A stretch of 37,502 nucleotides of DNA, taken from NCBI GenBank assembly GCA_902771595.1, contig CACXXH010000017.1:1-37502 (forward strand), read 5' to 3'. The notes beneath the pieces are model-generated. The model was given only the letters and a program-made list of their open reading frames with translations. It searched no databases and had not been told where the DNA came from. This DNA comes from Fibrobacter succinogenes (GTDB taxonomy: Bacteria > Fibrobacterota > Fibrobacteria > Fibrobacterales > Fibrobacteraceae). The position numbers and the translations under genes are program-made. Shown here in pieces: positions 30,537 through 37,502 of the stretch (the first letter of the stretch is position 1; every line of letters starts with the position of its first letter).

Positions 30537-30879
30537 CAAAATCGACTTCTCGAAAATGGAGCGGCTCAGCCCCCGGGCCGATTCCTGGGCCAAAGTCTGC
30601 GCCCGCCTGGACGCAGAAGCCAAGAATGCACCCGCAGGGAAAATCATCGACATCAAGAGCTGGTACAGCGCCATCCCGATAGCAGCGAGCCTCGTTCTCG
30701 TAAGCATCATGGCGCTCCTCCCCGCAATCAACGACTCGAACAGCACCGAAACTATTTCCATGAACAGTTCCGTCCCCTCCGAGGTCATGAGCTGGTATTC
30801 CAGCCTGGGCAACTCGACGAGCGACGAATTCGAAACGCTCGAGGAATCTGTCGGATTCAGCTATTTAACAAAGGAGTAA
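30529..30879 (+). CDS. Single-helix membrane protein, candidate anti-sigma factor
   Basis: The 116-residue protein has a cytosolic N-terminal part (about 1-44; MERLSPRADSWAKVCARLDAE), one transmembrane helix (about 47-66; AIPIAASLVLVSIMALLPA) and a Ser-rich periplasmic tail. It overlaps the ECF gene by eight bases. Size, topology and position fit a short anti-sigma factor of the CnrY kind. There is no zinc-binding anti-sigma (HxxxCxxC) motif. The role is inferred from context. Confidence 0.7.
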   Translation: MPNKIDFSKMERLSPRADSWAKVCARLDAEAKNAPAGKIIDIKSWYSAIPIAASLVLVSIMALLPAINDSNSTETISMNSSVPSEVMSWYSSLGNSTSDEFETLEESVGFSYLTKE

Positions 30880-30882
30880 ACA

Positions 30883-31503
30883 ATGAAGGGCACAACGCTA
30901 TTCGCGGTAAGTATAGCCATCTTCGCATTGGTATTGGGATTCTTCCTGGGAAACTTCGGCGGCAAGTGCAACTGCTGCTGCAAAAAGGCCGATACGGCCC
31001 AGTGCATGCGCCACGGCATGCAGCCACCTCCGCCTCCCGGCCCGCCGCACCATCCGGGTGAATTCCACGGCCCGCACGGCGATTTCGGCAAAGGACCCGG
31101 TCCGCGCTTCAGAAACACGATGAACCCCGCCGCCATCGATTCGTTGCTGCAGGTGACACCCGAACAGAAGGAATCTCTCGATGCGAACCGCGCCAAAGGC
31201 GATTCCATATTCAAGGAACTGAGGAAGCAGAAGCACAGCGCCGAAAAGGCTCTGGGCGAAGCGCTCGACAGCAGGGATCCCGCAAAAATCGAAGCCGCGA
31301 AGGCACTGGTGCTCGAAGCCGACAAGGCGATGCTCGAACACCGCATCAACGGGGTGAACGCACTCGCGAAGGTGCTCACGCCGGAACAGTTCGAAAAGTT
31401 CAGCCAGTTCCGCAGAGACCACATAAAAAAGATGCGCGAGCAGATGAAGGATTTCCGCCACGGCCCCAAAGGCCCGCAAAAAGCTGACAGCGCCGAGCAG
31501 TAA
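30883..31503 (+). CDS. Cys/His-rich membrane-anchored periplasmic sensor (CnrX/CpxP-like)
   Basis: The 206-residue protein begins with a membrane anchor (about 5-23) and then CNCCC and a Met/His/Pro/Gly-rich stretch (MRHGMQPPPPPGPPHHPGEF, HGPHGDFGKG) suited to metal binding. Residues 85-190 are a helical hairpin with two copies of the (V/L)TPEQ motif (VTPEQKESLDANR, LTPEQFEKFSQFR), typical of the CpxP/Spy/ZraP/CnrX fold. It starts three bases after the candidate anti-sigma gene. By analogy with CnrX it may sense metal or envelope stress and release the sigma factor. Confidence 0.75.
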   Translation: MKGTTLFAVSIAIFALVLGFFLGNFGGKCNCCCKKADTAQCMRHGMQPPPPPGPPHHPGEFHGPHGDFGKGPGPRFRNTMNPAAIDSLLQVTPEQKESLDANRAKGDSIFKELRKQKHSAEKALGEALDSRDPAKIEAAKALVLEADKAMLEHRINGVNALAKVLTPEQFEKFSQFRRDHIKKMREQMKDFRHGPKGPQKADSAEQ

Positions 31504-31536
31504 TCCGCAGCAACATTAAACAATTCTTGATACAAA

Positions 31537-31566
31537 GAACCCCGACGCGAAAGCGCCGGGGTTTCT
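31537..31566 (+). terminator. Intrinsic terminator after the ECF operon
   Basis: AACCCCG-A-CGC-GAAA-GCG-C-CGGGGTT with one A/C mismatch, then TCTT. The GAAA tetraloop and GC stem are strong; the T-run is short. Confidence 0.75.
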
Positions 31567-31589
31567 TGCATACAGGCGATGCGTGAAGG

Positions 31590-33923
31590 CTAGATCTTCT
31601 TCATCACGGTAAGGATGCTCCTGCGGCCATCCCTGCGGAAGGCGACATCGCGCATGCTCCTGTTCGAGAGGAACTTCCCGAGGGCTTCGAACATGCGTTC
31701 CTCGGCGGAAAGCGCCTCACCGGAATCTTCAGCAAAGGCGGAGGCATTCTGGCCATCGGCAAAACTGAGCCGCGCCATCACGTGCGTCTTGCAGGTTTCC
31801 ACCGTGAACGTCACCTTGTCCGTTCCCGAATACTCGACCACGTTATCGAACACCTCGACAACGGCATCATCAAGCTGTTTCTGCACCTCGGCAGATACGC
31901 CCAGCGGCTCGAGGACTTCCCCGACGAAAGACGTCAAGGCATCCCGATTTTCGGACACGGCGTCCACGACCGTCTCGCGGGCATCCCACCTGTCGTCCCT
32001 GCCTCCGGTATACTGCACCGAGAGCGTGGCGGCATCGTCAAGCGGCTCGGCACCGTTCATGAATTCGTCGAAACGTTCCCTCATGAAATAGCATGCGCCG
32101 CCAGGAGCGCGGTTGCCGCTTTCCGAGAGGTCCACGAGCAGCCTCGTGCTGCCGAACCGTTCCCCGTCGGCATTCACCGCACTGACAAAGCCTTCGGTAA
32201 AGAAGAACAACATGTCGCCCGGAGCCAAGTCGAGCGACTGCGGCTCGTAGCGGGCTTCCTTGTCCATGGCAAGCGCCACGCCGAGTTCGCACTTCAGGCT
32301 TTCCACGGTGCCGTCCTTGTGGCGGATCGCCGGAAGATTGTGACCCGCCGAAGCGTAATCCACATGCCCGGTGCGGAGATCCATGATGCCCATCCACACC
32401 GTCACGGGCATTTCGTCCTTGTTCCGGCGCGCAAGTTCGTAATTGGCCTTGTTGAAAATATCGGAGACCCTGGTAACATGCATGGTCATGGTGCGCAGCA
32501 CGATTCGCGTCACCATCATCACGAGCGCCGCCTGGACACCCCTGCCCGAAACGTCGCCCATCATGAATACCAGATGGTCGTCGTCGACCTTGAAGAAGTC
32601 GTAGAACGCGCCGCCGACTTCCTTCGCGGGCTGCAAGTACGGCGCAAGCGAATGCCGCATGTCGCCGCAGTTCTCTTCGGATTCGTCCTTCGGGAGGATA
32701 CCCATCTCGATTCCGCGCGCGAACTCGAGATCGCGTTCAATGCGGTCGAGGCTCTTCTGCTTTTCGACATACTTCTTGAGCGAGACACGCATGTCGCTGA
32801 AGGCAGTCGCGAGCTGCGAAATCTCGTCGTGGCCGCTGATCATCGGGAGTGCCGTATCGAAATCGCCCTTGCCGAGCTTTTCCGCCGCCGCGGCAAGTGT
32901 CTTTAGCGGACGCGAGACGCGGAGAGTTATCACGAGGATAAGCACAAGCATAATCACGTACCCGCCGATCCCGATCCATGCGAACATGTAGTTCACGGAA
33001 CGCTTCTCCTCGAGGAACGTCTCCGCGGGCCACACGATCATGAACGTCCAATCAATAGTTTCCATCGCCGTAAAGTAGATGACCGCCTCGTCGCCATCGA
33101 ACGAAGAACCCAGGAAGAGCCCGCTCTTCATGCTGCTCACCGCTTTTTCGAACTCATCGAACCGCTTGCGCGACGCGCTCTTCGAAATGGAACCGAAATT
33201 GCCCTTGAACGTGAGCTCGTCCTTCGGGTGGGCAATAACCATGTTGCTCGCCGAAAGCACCACCGCATAGCCGTTGTTCGATACGGGAATGTTCGCGACC
33301 AAGTCCTTGAGGAACGCGATGGAAATATCCACGCACAGGACGCCCGCGAACTTCTTCTTCCCCGACGCATCCTTGCGGAAGATGGGCGTGGTATAGATGA
33401 CGATGGGTTCCTTGATGAACTGCCCGACAAAAGGCTCCTGCCAGATTCCCTTCATGCTGTCCCTGGTGCTCGTGTACCAGGTCGTCTCCAAGAAGTTTCC
33501 GCCATCGGTGATGGTGTTCCCGTTTTCGGTATAGTGCGCGAGCCTCATGTACTGGCCCTTGGGCGCACCCCTCGGTGCCATTCCCGGCTCGTAAGCGACA
33601 ACCACCGCCAGCACCTGGGGCACGGTCGCACGAACGCCCGAAAGGGAACGCAGCAAGAAGTCGTCGAGTTGCTGGCCGACAAGCCCCTGCTCGCTCACCT
33701 TGGCAGCGATCTCTTCGCCGAAGTTGCGGCACGAACCGAACAGGTTGTTTATGACAGCCACGTTGGCACGGCTGATCTCTTCGCCCTTCTCCACGAGGAG
33801 ACGGGAAAGCCTATCCTGAATCTGTGTACTGCTGAAACTGAACAGAGCAGCGAAAACAACGCTGATGCCCAAGAGAATCATTGCGGATTGTTTGAACGCC
33901 AAGCCGCGTACGTTTAACTTCAT
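31590..33923 (-). CDS. Membrane sensor with HAMP, PP2C (RsbU/SpoIIE) and HATPase domains
   Basis: Start at ATG 33923 (777 residues), preceded by AGAGG. Order: transmembrane helix (about 13-33), large periplasmic double-Cache sensor (about 35-310), second helix (about 313-335), HAMP (335-385), a linker, a PP2C-type phosphatase (about 400-640) and a C-terminal RsbW-like ATPase domain (about 650-775; Glu690, Asn694 of the N box). The phosphatase keeps GDVSGRG (Asp457), ASAGHN and LDDAATL. It has Ala439 in GGAFYD where a metal Asp is usual and Glu577 in FTEG where Asp is usual. It probably belongs to a partner-switching pathway; no anti-sigma antagonist is adjacent. Confidence 0.87.
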   Translation of the reverse strand: MKLNVRGLAFKQSAMILLGISVVFAALFSFSSTQIQDRLSRLLVEKGEEISRANVAVINNLFGSCRNFGEEIAAKVSEQGLVGQQLDDFLLRSLSGVRATVPQVLAVVVAYEPGMAPRGAPKGQYMRLAHYTENGNTITDGGNFLETTWYTSTRDSMKGIWQEPFVGQFIKEPIVIYTTPIFRKDASGKKKFAGVLCVDISIAFLKDLVANIPVSNNGYAVVLSASNMVIAHPKDELTFKGNFGSISKSASRKRFDEFEKAVSSMKSGLFLGSSFDGDEAVIYFTAMETIDWTFMIVWPAETFLEEKRSVNYMFAWIGIGGYVIMLVLILVITLRVSRPLKTLAAAAEKLGKGDFDTALPMISGHDEISQLATAFSDMRVSLKKYVEKQKSLDRIERDLEFARGIEMGILPKDESEENCGDMRHSLAPYLQPAKEVGGAFYDFFKVDDDHLVFMMGDVSGRGVQAALVMMVTRIVLRTMTMHVTRVSDIFNKANYELARRNKDEMPVTVWMGIMDLRTGHVDYASAGHNLPAIRHKDGTVESLKCELGVALAMDKEARYEPQSLDLAPGDMLFFFTEGFVSAVNADGERFGSTRLLVDLSESGNRAPGGACYFMRERFDEFMNGAEPLDDAATLSVQYTGGRDDRWDARETVVDAVSENRDALTSFVGEVLEPLGVSAEVQKQLDDAVVEVFDNVVEYSGTDKVTFTVETCKTHVMARLSFADGQNASAFAEDSGEALSAEERMFEALGKFLSNRSMRDVAFRRDGRRSILTVMKKI

Positions 33924-33984
33924 AGCCAAGCCTCTAAAAAATAACCGTTTTCCGTTTTTTTAAATCCCTAGCCACCACACACCA

Positions 33985-34548
33985 TCATCTCTTGAAAATC
34001 TTGTCGACCGTATCGGCGAACTCCTCGAAAGCGAACGTGCCTTCCAGTTCCGAGAGCGCCTTCACCAGCCCGCGGTAATGCCACTCGTGCTGCTTTTTAC
34101 TTTTGACATGGAATAGCTTCCACACCTCGTCGCCGTGTTCCCTGAAGTCGCGGTAGATGGCGCGGGCGTTGCTGAGTTTGTCCGAAAGAGCGACGATTTT
34201 CGCATCGCGGGACGCCGCCTTCAGCTGGTCGATGGCGATAGACTTGCGCAACTGCCAGCTTTCTTCTTCCGTCTTGCCGTTCACCACGATGTCGGATTCC
34301 GTTTCCACGAGCTGCGCGACCCGTTCGCCGAATTCACGCTTGACATCGGAATACTTCACGCCGGTATCTTCCACCGTATCGTGGAGGGCAGCGGCAGCCA
34401 GAAGTTCCTGGTCGTTTGTCATGGTAGCGGCAATCGAGACCGCCTCCATCGGGTGGACGATGTACGGGAAACCCTTTCCCTTGCGTTCCATACCCTGGTG
34501 GGCCTTTACCGCGAAGACGATCGCCTTGTCAAGAATAGAAGTATCCAT
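33985..34548 (-). CDS. HD-domain protein, MESH1/SpoT-hydrolase-like
   Basis: The 187-residue protein has the alarmone hydrolase HD pattern: AVKAHQGMERKGKGFPYIVHP (His32), LLAAAALHDTVEDT (His56, Asp57, Glu60, Asp61) and VALSDKLSNARA (Asp123). These match the SpoT hydrolase domain and stand-alone MESH1-type enzymes, which remove pyrophosphate from (p)ppGpp. There is no synthetase, TGS or ACT domain. Substrate assignment follows the family; other nucleotide substrates remain possible. Confidence 0.8.
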   Translation of the reverse strand: MDTSILDKAIVFAVKAHQGMERKGKGFPYIVHPMEAVSIAATMTNDQELLAAAALHDTVEDTGVKYSDVKREFGERVAQLVETESDIVVNGKTEEESWQLRKSIAIDQLKAASRDAKIVALSDKLSNARAIYRDFREHGDEVWKLFHVKSKKQHEWHYRGLVKALSELEGTFAFEEFADTVDKIFKR

Positions 34549-34569
34549 GATATTAATCTATACTAAAAA

Positions 34570-35337
34570 CTAGCCAAGTGCAACATCCAGCGCCATCATC
34601 AGCGAAAAACCGACCGCAAAAAAGACCGTACCGATATTGGAATGGCGCCCTTCGGACATTTCCGGGATGAGTTCTTCCACAACAACGTAAATCATGGCAC
34701 CCGCGGCGAAGCTGAGCAGGTAGGGCATGGCGGGCACGAAATGCTCCGCGAAGAAAATCATGAAAAGCGCAGCGACAGGCTCGACCGCGCCCGAAAGCAC
34801 ACCGTATACAAACGATTTTTTCCGGGAAAGACCTTCGGCGCGCAGCGGCATAGAAATGATGGCGCCCTCGGGGAAGTTCTGGATGGCGATACCGATCGAG
34901 AGTGCAAGCGCCCCGAGCGCCGTAATATCGACATTCCCCGAAAGGAAACCCGCATAGACCACGCCGACTGCCATCCCCTCGGGAATATTATGCAGCGTAA
35001 CCGCGAAAACAAGCATGGCAGTCCCGGAAAGCCCGCTCTTCGGGCCCTCCTTTTCGTGGTTCACGTGCATGTGCGGGACGACATTGTCAAGGAGCAAGAG
35101 GAAGAGGATTCCTATCCAGAAGCCCGCGACCGCGGGCACGAATGCGAACTTTCCGAGGGAAGCGGCACCCTCCATAGCCGGGATCAGGAGGCTCCACACG
35201 CTGGCAGCGACCATGACGCCCGCCGCAAAGCCCGACATCGAGCGCTTGAGATTCTCCCCCATTTCGCGGCGGAGCAAGAAGACGCAAGCCGACCCGAGGA
35301 CAGTCCCTAAGAATGGAATCAGAATGACCTTCAGCAT
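34570..35337 (-). CDS. ZIP family divalent-metal transporter (ZupT-like)
   Basis: The 255-residue inner-membrane protein has about eight helices and the two ZIP metal-site motifs: HNIPEG (116-121) in helix 4 and QNFPEG (153-158) in helix 5. In many ZupT-like proteins the second reads HNFPEG. A His-rich cytosolic loop HMHVNHEKEG (89-98) separates helices 3 and 4. It probably imports zinc or other divalent cations. It lies 21 bases upstream of the HD gene on the same strand, which suggests co-transcription. Confidence 0.88.
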   Translation of the reverse strand: MLKVILIPFLGTVLGSACVFLLRREMGENLKRSMSGFAAGVMVAASVWSLLIPAMEGAASLGKFAFVPAVAGFWIGILFLLLLDNVVPHMHVNHEKEGPKSGLSGTAMLVFAVTLHNIPEGMAVGVVYAGFLSGNVDITALGALALSIGIAIQNFPEGAIISMPLRAEGLSRKKSFVYGVLSGAVEPVAALFMIFFAEHFVPAMPYLLSFAAGAMIYVVVEELIPEMSEGRHSNIGTVFFAVGFSLMMALDVALG

Positions 35338-35451
35338 ATGTTTACCTTACAAAGAAATCTAATAATTTAATAACAAACAAGCGCCCCAAAGCCATATTTT
35401 ATATCTTTAAAGCGTACGTAGAATTAACGACGTAGATTTCGTTTGGAGGCT
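35338..35451. promoter_or_regulatory. Divergent gap between ZIP transporter and small membrane protein
   Basis: AT-rich, 114 bp. TATTTTATATC (about 35395-35405) is a likely -10 region towards the plus-strand gene; no convincing -35 box is seen. Confidence 0.35.
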
Positions 35452-35829
35452 ATGATGACCGCTATAATCGGTGCCGTTTTGTTGATGGTCGTGGTCGTAA
35501 TGAGCATCGCCCTGATTCTAGGGGCCCCGCTGGGTGCCTTCACCCTGGGCGGCCGATTCAAGGTGTTCCCGCCCAAGCTGCGCCTGGTGCTCGCCACGCA
35601 GATGCTGATGCAGCTTTTCTTCGCCACCATACTCCTGCAGCTCGGCGGGCATATGGCCCCGTGGTTTTCGCATCAGGTTACCAAGGTCATCGGGATTGTC
35701 CTAGCCGCCTACCTGACCCTGAACAGCTTCGCCAATCTCGCCTCGAAAAGCAAGCAAGAGAAGTACGTGATGACGCCCCTTTCGGTGGTGACGGCCATCT
35801 GCTATTGGATCAACGCCCTCGCGTTTTAA
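35452..35829 (+). CDS. Small four-helix membrane protein of unknown function
   Basis: I start at the ATG at 35452, five bases after a GGAGG site; the open frame begins at a TTG inside that site. The 125-residue product has four hydrophobic helices (about 5-25, 45-65, 75-93, 105-123) with short polar loops (GGRFKVFPPKLR, SKSKQEKY). I do not recognise a family. It is monocistronic, between the ZIP transporter and pgi. Confidence 0.75.
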   Translation: MMTAIIGAVLLMVVVVMSIALILGAPLGAFTLGGRFKVFPPKLRLVLATQMLMQLFFATILLQLGGHMAPWFSHQVTKVIGIVLAAYLTLNSFANLASKSKQEKYVMTPLSVVTAICYWINALAF

Positions 35830-35853
35830 GCGACCGTACCTATTTTCTATCTT

Positions 35854-35885
35854 GGCGAGCTTTGCGCTGTCCCGCTTCACTCGCC
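35854..35885. repeat. Inverted repeat with similarity to the 95-bp element's tail
   Basis: GGCGAG (35854-35859) pairs with CTCGCC (35880-35885), with an inner GCG/CGC pair. The minus strand reads GAGTGAAGCG, shared with 12627-12636 of element copy 1. No T-run follows, so it is not a good terminator. Confidence 0.4.
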
Positions 35886-35949
35886 CTACGCAAAAATTCC
35901 TATATTTACCCCCGCAACAAATAACCGCGCTTGCGGAAAGGATTAATCT

Positions 35950-37502
35950 ATGTCGAAACTGACAGATTCTAAGGAATGGAAGGCCCTTGAGGCCCACGCC
36001 GAAGTCGCCAAGGGTTGGCAAATGAAGGAACTCTTCGCCACGGACCCGGCCCGTGCCGAGAAGTTCAGCCTGGAGGCCTGCGGACTCTTCCTCGACTACT
36101 CCAAGAACATCATCACCGACGAGACCATGGCGAAGCTCCAGGACCTGCTCAAGTCCGCCAACTTCGACGACATGCGCGCCAAGTACTTCGCTGGCGAAAA
36201 GATTAACACCACCGAAAAGCGCGCCGTGCTCCACACCGCACTCCGCTACAAGGGCAACGATGCCATCTGCGTCGACGGCAAGGACGTGATGCCCGAAGTC
36301 CGTGCGGTCCTCAAGCACATGGAAGACTTTACCCACCTCGTCCGCAGCGGCAAGTGGAAGGGCCACACCGGCAAGTCCATCAAGTACGTGGTGAACATCG
36401 GTATCGGCGGCTCCGACCTCGGTCCGGTGATGGTCACCGAAGCCCTCAAGCCCTATGCAGACAAGCCGATTGCCGGCGAGACCTCCCCGGAAGTTTACTT
36501 CGTTTCTAACATCGACGGCACCCACATGGCCGAGACGCTCAAGAAGGTGAACATCGAAGAGACGCTCTTCATCGTCGCTTCCAAAACGTTCACGACCCTC
36601 GAGACCATGACCAACGCCGAAACGGCCAAGGCCGCTGTGCTCAAGGCTTTCAACGGTGACGAGAAGTCCATCGCCAAGCACTTCGTGGCGCTTTCCACCA
36701 ACACCGAAGCCGTCGCCGCCTTCGGTATCGACACCGCGAACATGTTCGAATTCTGGAACTGGGTCGGCGGCCGCTACTCCCTGTGGTCTGCCATCGGCCT
36801 TTCCATCGCGCTCCGCATCGGCTTCGAGAACTACATGAAGCTCCACCAGGGCGCCTACGAAATGGATCAGCATTTCAAGACCGCTCCGGCCGACAAGAAC
36901 ATGCCGGTTATCCTCGCCCTCATCGGCGTGTGGTACAACAACTTCTTCGGCGCTTCCAGCTACGCGATGCTCCCGTACGACCAGTACCTGCACCGCCTCG
37001 CCGCCTACTTCCAGCAGGCCGACATGGAATCTAACGGCAAGACCGTTGACCGCAACTCCCTGCGCGTCGACTACCAGACCGGCCCGATCCTCTGGGGCGA
37101 ACCGGGCACCAACGGCCAGCACGCCTTCTACCAGCTGATCCACCAGGGCACCAAGATGATTCCTTGCGACTTCATCGCCCCGGCCAACAGCCACAACAAG
37201 GTTGGCGACCATCACCAGAAGCTCCTCTCCAACTTCTTTGCCCAGCCCGAAGCCTTGATGAACGGCAAGACCCTCGCCCAGGCTCAGGAAGAACTCCGCA
37301 AGGACGGCAAGAGCGAAGAAGAAATCGCATTCCTCGCTCCGCACAAGGTGTTCGAAGGCAACAAGCCGACCAACTCCATCATGATGGACTACGTTTCTCC
37401 GGAAACGCTCGGCGCCCTCATCGCCATGTACGAACACAAGATCTTCACGCAGGGCGTTATCTGGAACATCAACAGCTACGACCAGTGGGGTGTTGAACTC
37501 GG
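35950..37502 (+). CDS. pgi: Glucose-6-phosphate isomerase (3' end beyond the window)
   Basis: The frame starts at ATG 35950 (AAAGGA upstream) and is open to the window edge, 517 codons plus two bases. Both family signatures are present: [19 protein letters not shown] in the middle and [16 protein letters not shown] at the edge. The phosphate-binding [11 protein letters not shown] and [10 protein letters not shown] loops are also there. Compared with E. coli Pgi about 40 residues are missing. It interconverts glucose-6-phosphate and fructose-6-phosphate in glycolysis. Strong codon bias suggests high expression. TATATT near 35903 is a plausible -10 box. Confidence 0.97.
   Translation, partial: MSKLTDSKEWKALEAHAEVAKGWQMKELFATDPARAEKFSLEACGLFLDYSKNIITDETMAKLQDLLKSANFDDMRAKYFAGEKINTTEKRAVLHTALRYKGNDAICVDGKDVMPEVRAVLKHMEDFTHLVRSGKWKGHTGKSIKYVVNIGIGGSDLGPVMVTEALKPYADKPIAGETSPEVYFVSNIDGTHMAETLKKVNIEETLFIVASKTFTTLETMTNAETAKAAVLKAFNGDEKSIAKHFVALSTNTEAVAAFGIDTANMFEFWNWVGGRYSLWSAIGLSIALRIGFENYMKLHQGAYEMDQHFKTAPADKNMPVILALIGVWYNNFFGASSYAMLPYDQYLHRLAAYFQQADMESNGKTVDRNSLRVDYQTGPILWGEPGTNGQHAFYQLIHQGTKMIPCDFIAPANSHNKVGDHHQKLLSNFFAQPEALMNGKTLAQAQEELRKDGKSEEEIAFLAPHKVFEGNKPTNSIMMDYVSPETLGALIAMYEHKIFTQGVIWNINSYDQWGVEL

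Noticed and set aside
35701..37437. 578-codon minus-strand open frame
   Set aside because: Antisense shadow of pgi, which has both isomerase signatures on the plus strand.

Overview
The window looks like a chromosomal segment of a Fibrobacter-type bacterium (phylum Fibrobacterota, fibre-degrading gut lineage). The evidence is a TIGR02147-type protein (a family expanded in Fibrobacter), xylan/arabinoxylan hydrolases with CBM6 modules and a shared C-terminal sorting-like tail, many lipoproteins of no known family, GC-rich genes with AT-rich intergenic DNA, and Gram-negative envelope genes (mlaEF, yidC). I recognise no rRNA, tRNA, CRISPR array or intact insertion sequence.

Layout. 1-932: end of an unidentified gene, then trpA. 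988-1926: a lipoprotein on the minus strand. 2057-7279: a tightly coupled plus-strand run hisE-hisG-(EAL-HDOD)-recR-engB-mlaE-mlaF, with junctions that overlap or leave one base. 7379-8383: pyrC with a strong terminator. 8457-12492: plsC-rnr-(RgpF-like glycosyltransferase). 12618-14450: a lipoprotein, a small outer-membrane-like protein and a broken mini-gene or small RNA, all minus strand. 14647-17286: the classical rpmH-rnpA-yidD-yidC block on the minus strand. 17448-19414: a GGDEF-derived membrane protein diverging from divIVA-yggU.

19497-27167 is a hemicellulose locus. A GH30 glucuronoxylanase-like enzyme and two tandem GH43-CBM6 arabinofuranosidase/xylosidase-like paralogues lie on the minus strand. 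An AT-rich orphan lipoprotein interrupts them, and the deleted remnant of a further GH43 copy lies upstream. The two GH43 genes share a fixed-spacing upstream architecture, and the GH30 gene shares part of it. 27653-29754 holds a lipoprotein translationally coupled to the TIGR02147 gene.

29973-31503 is an ECF sigma factor, a small one-helix membrane protein and a Cys/His-rich periplasmic protein, laid out like the CnrH-CnrY-CnrX metal-stress module. It is followed by an RsbU/SpoIIE-like sensor phosphatase with a fused kinase-like ATPase domain, an alarmone-hydrolase-like HD protein, a ZIP metal transporter, a small membrane protein, and pgi running off the window end.

The least expected signals are non-coding. 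A 95-bp element occurs twice with identical landmark spacing and a hairpin whose stem sequence differs but still pairs. A promoter-like element occurs twice with identical spacing (CGTGAC, TTCGCAAAG, TATTTTAT). A vestigial GH43 gene has its signal-peptide end joined directly to its C-terminal tail. Functional names rest on motifs read by eye; no database search was run.
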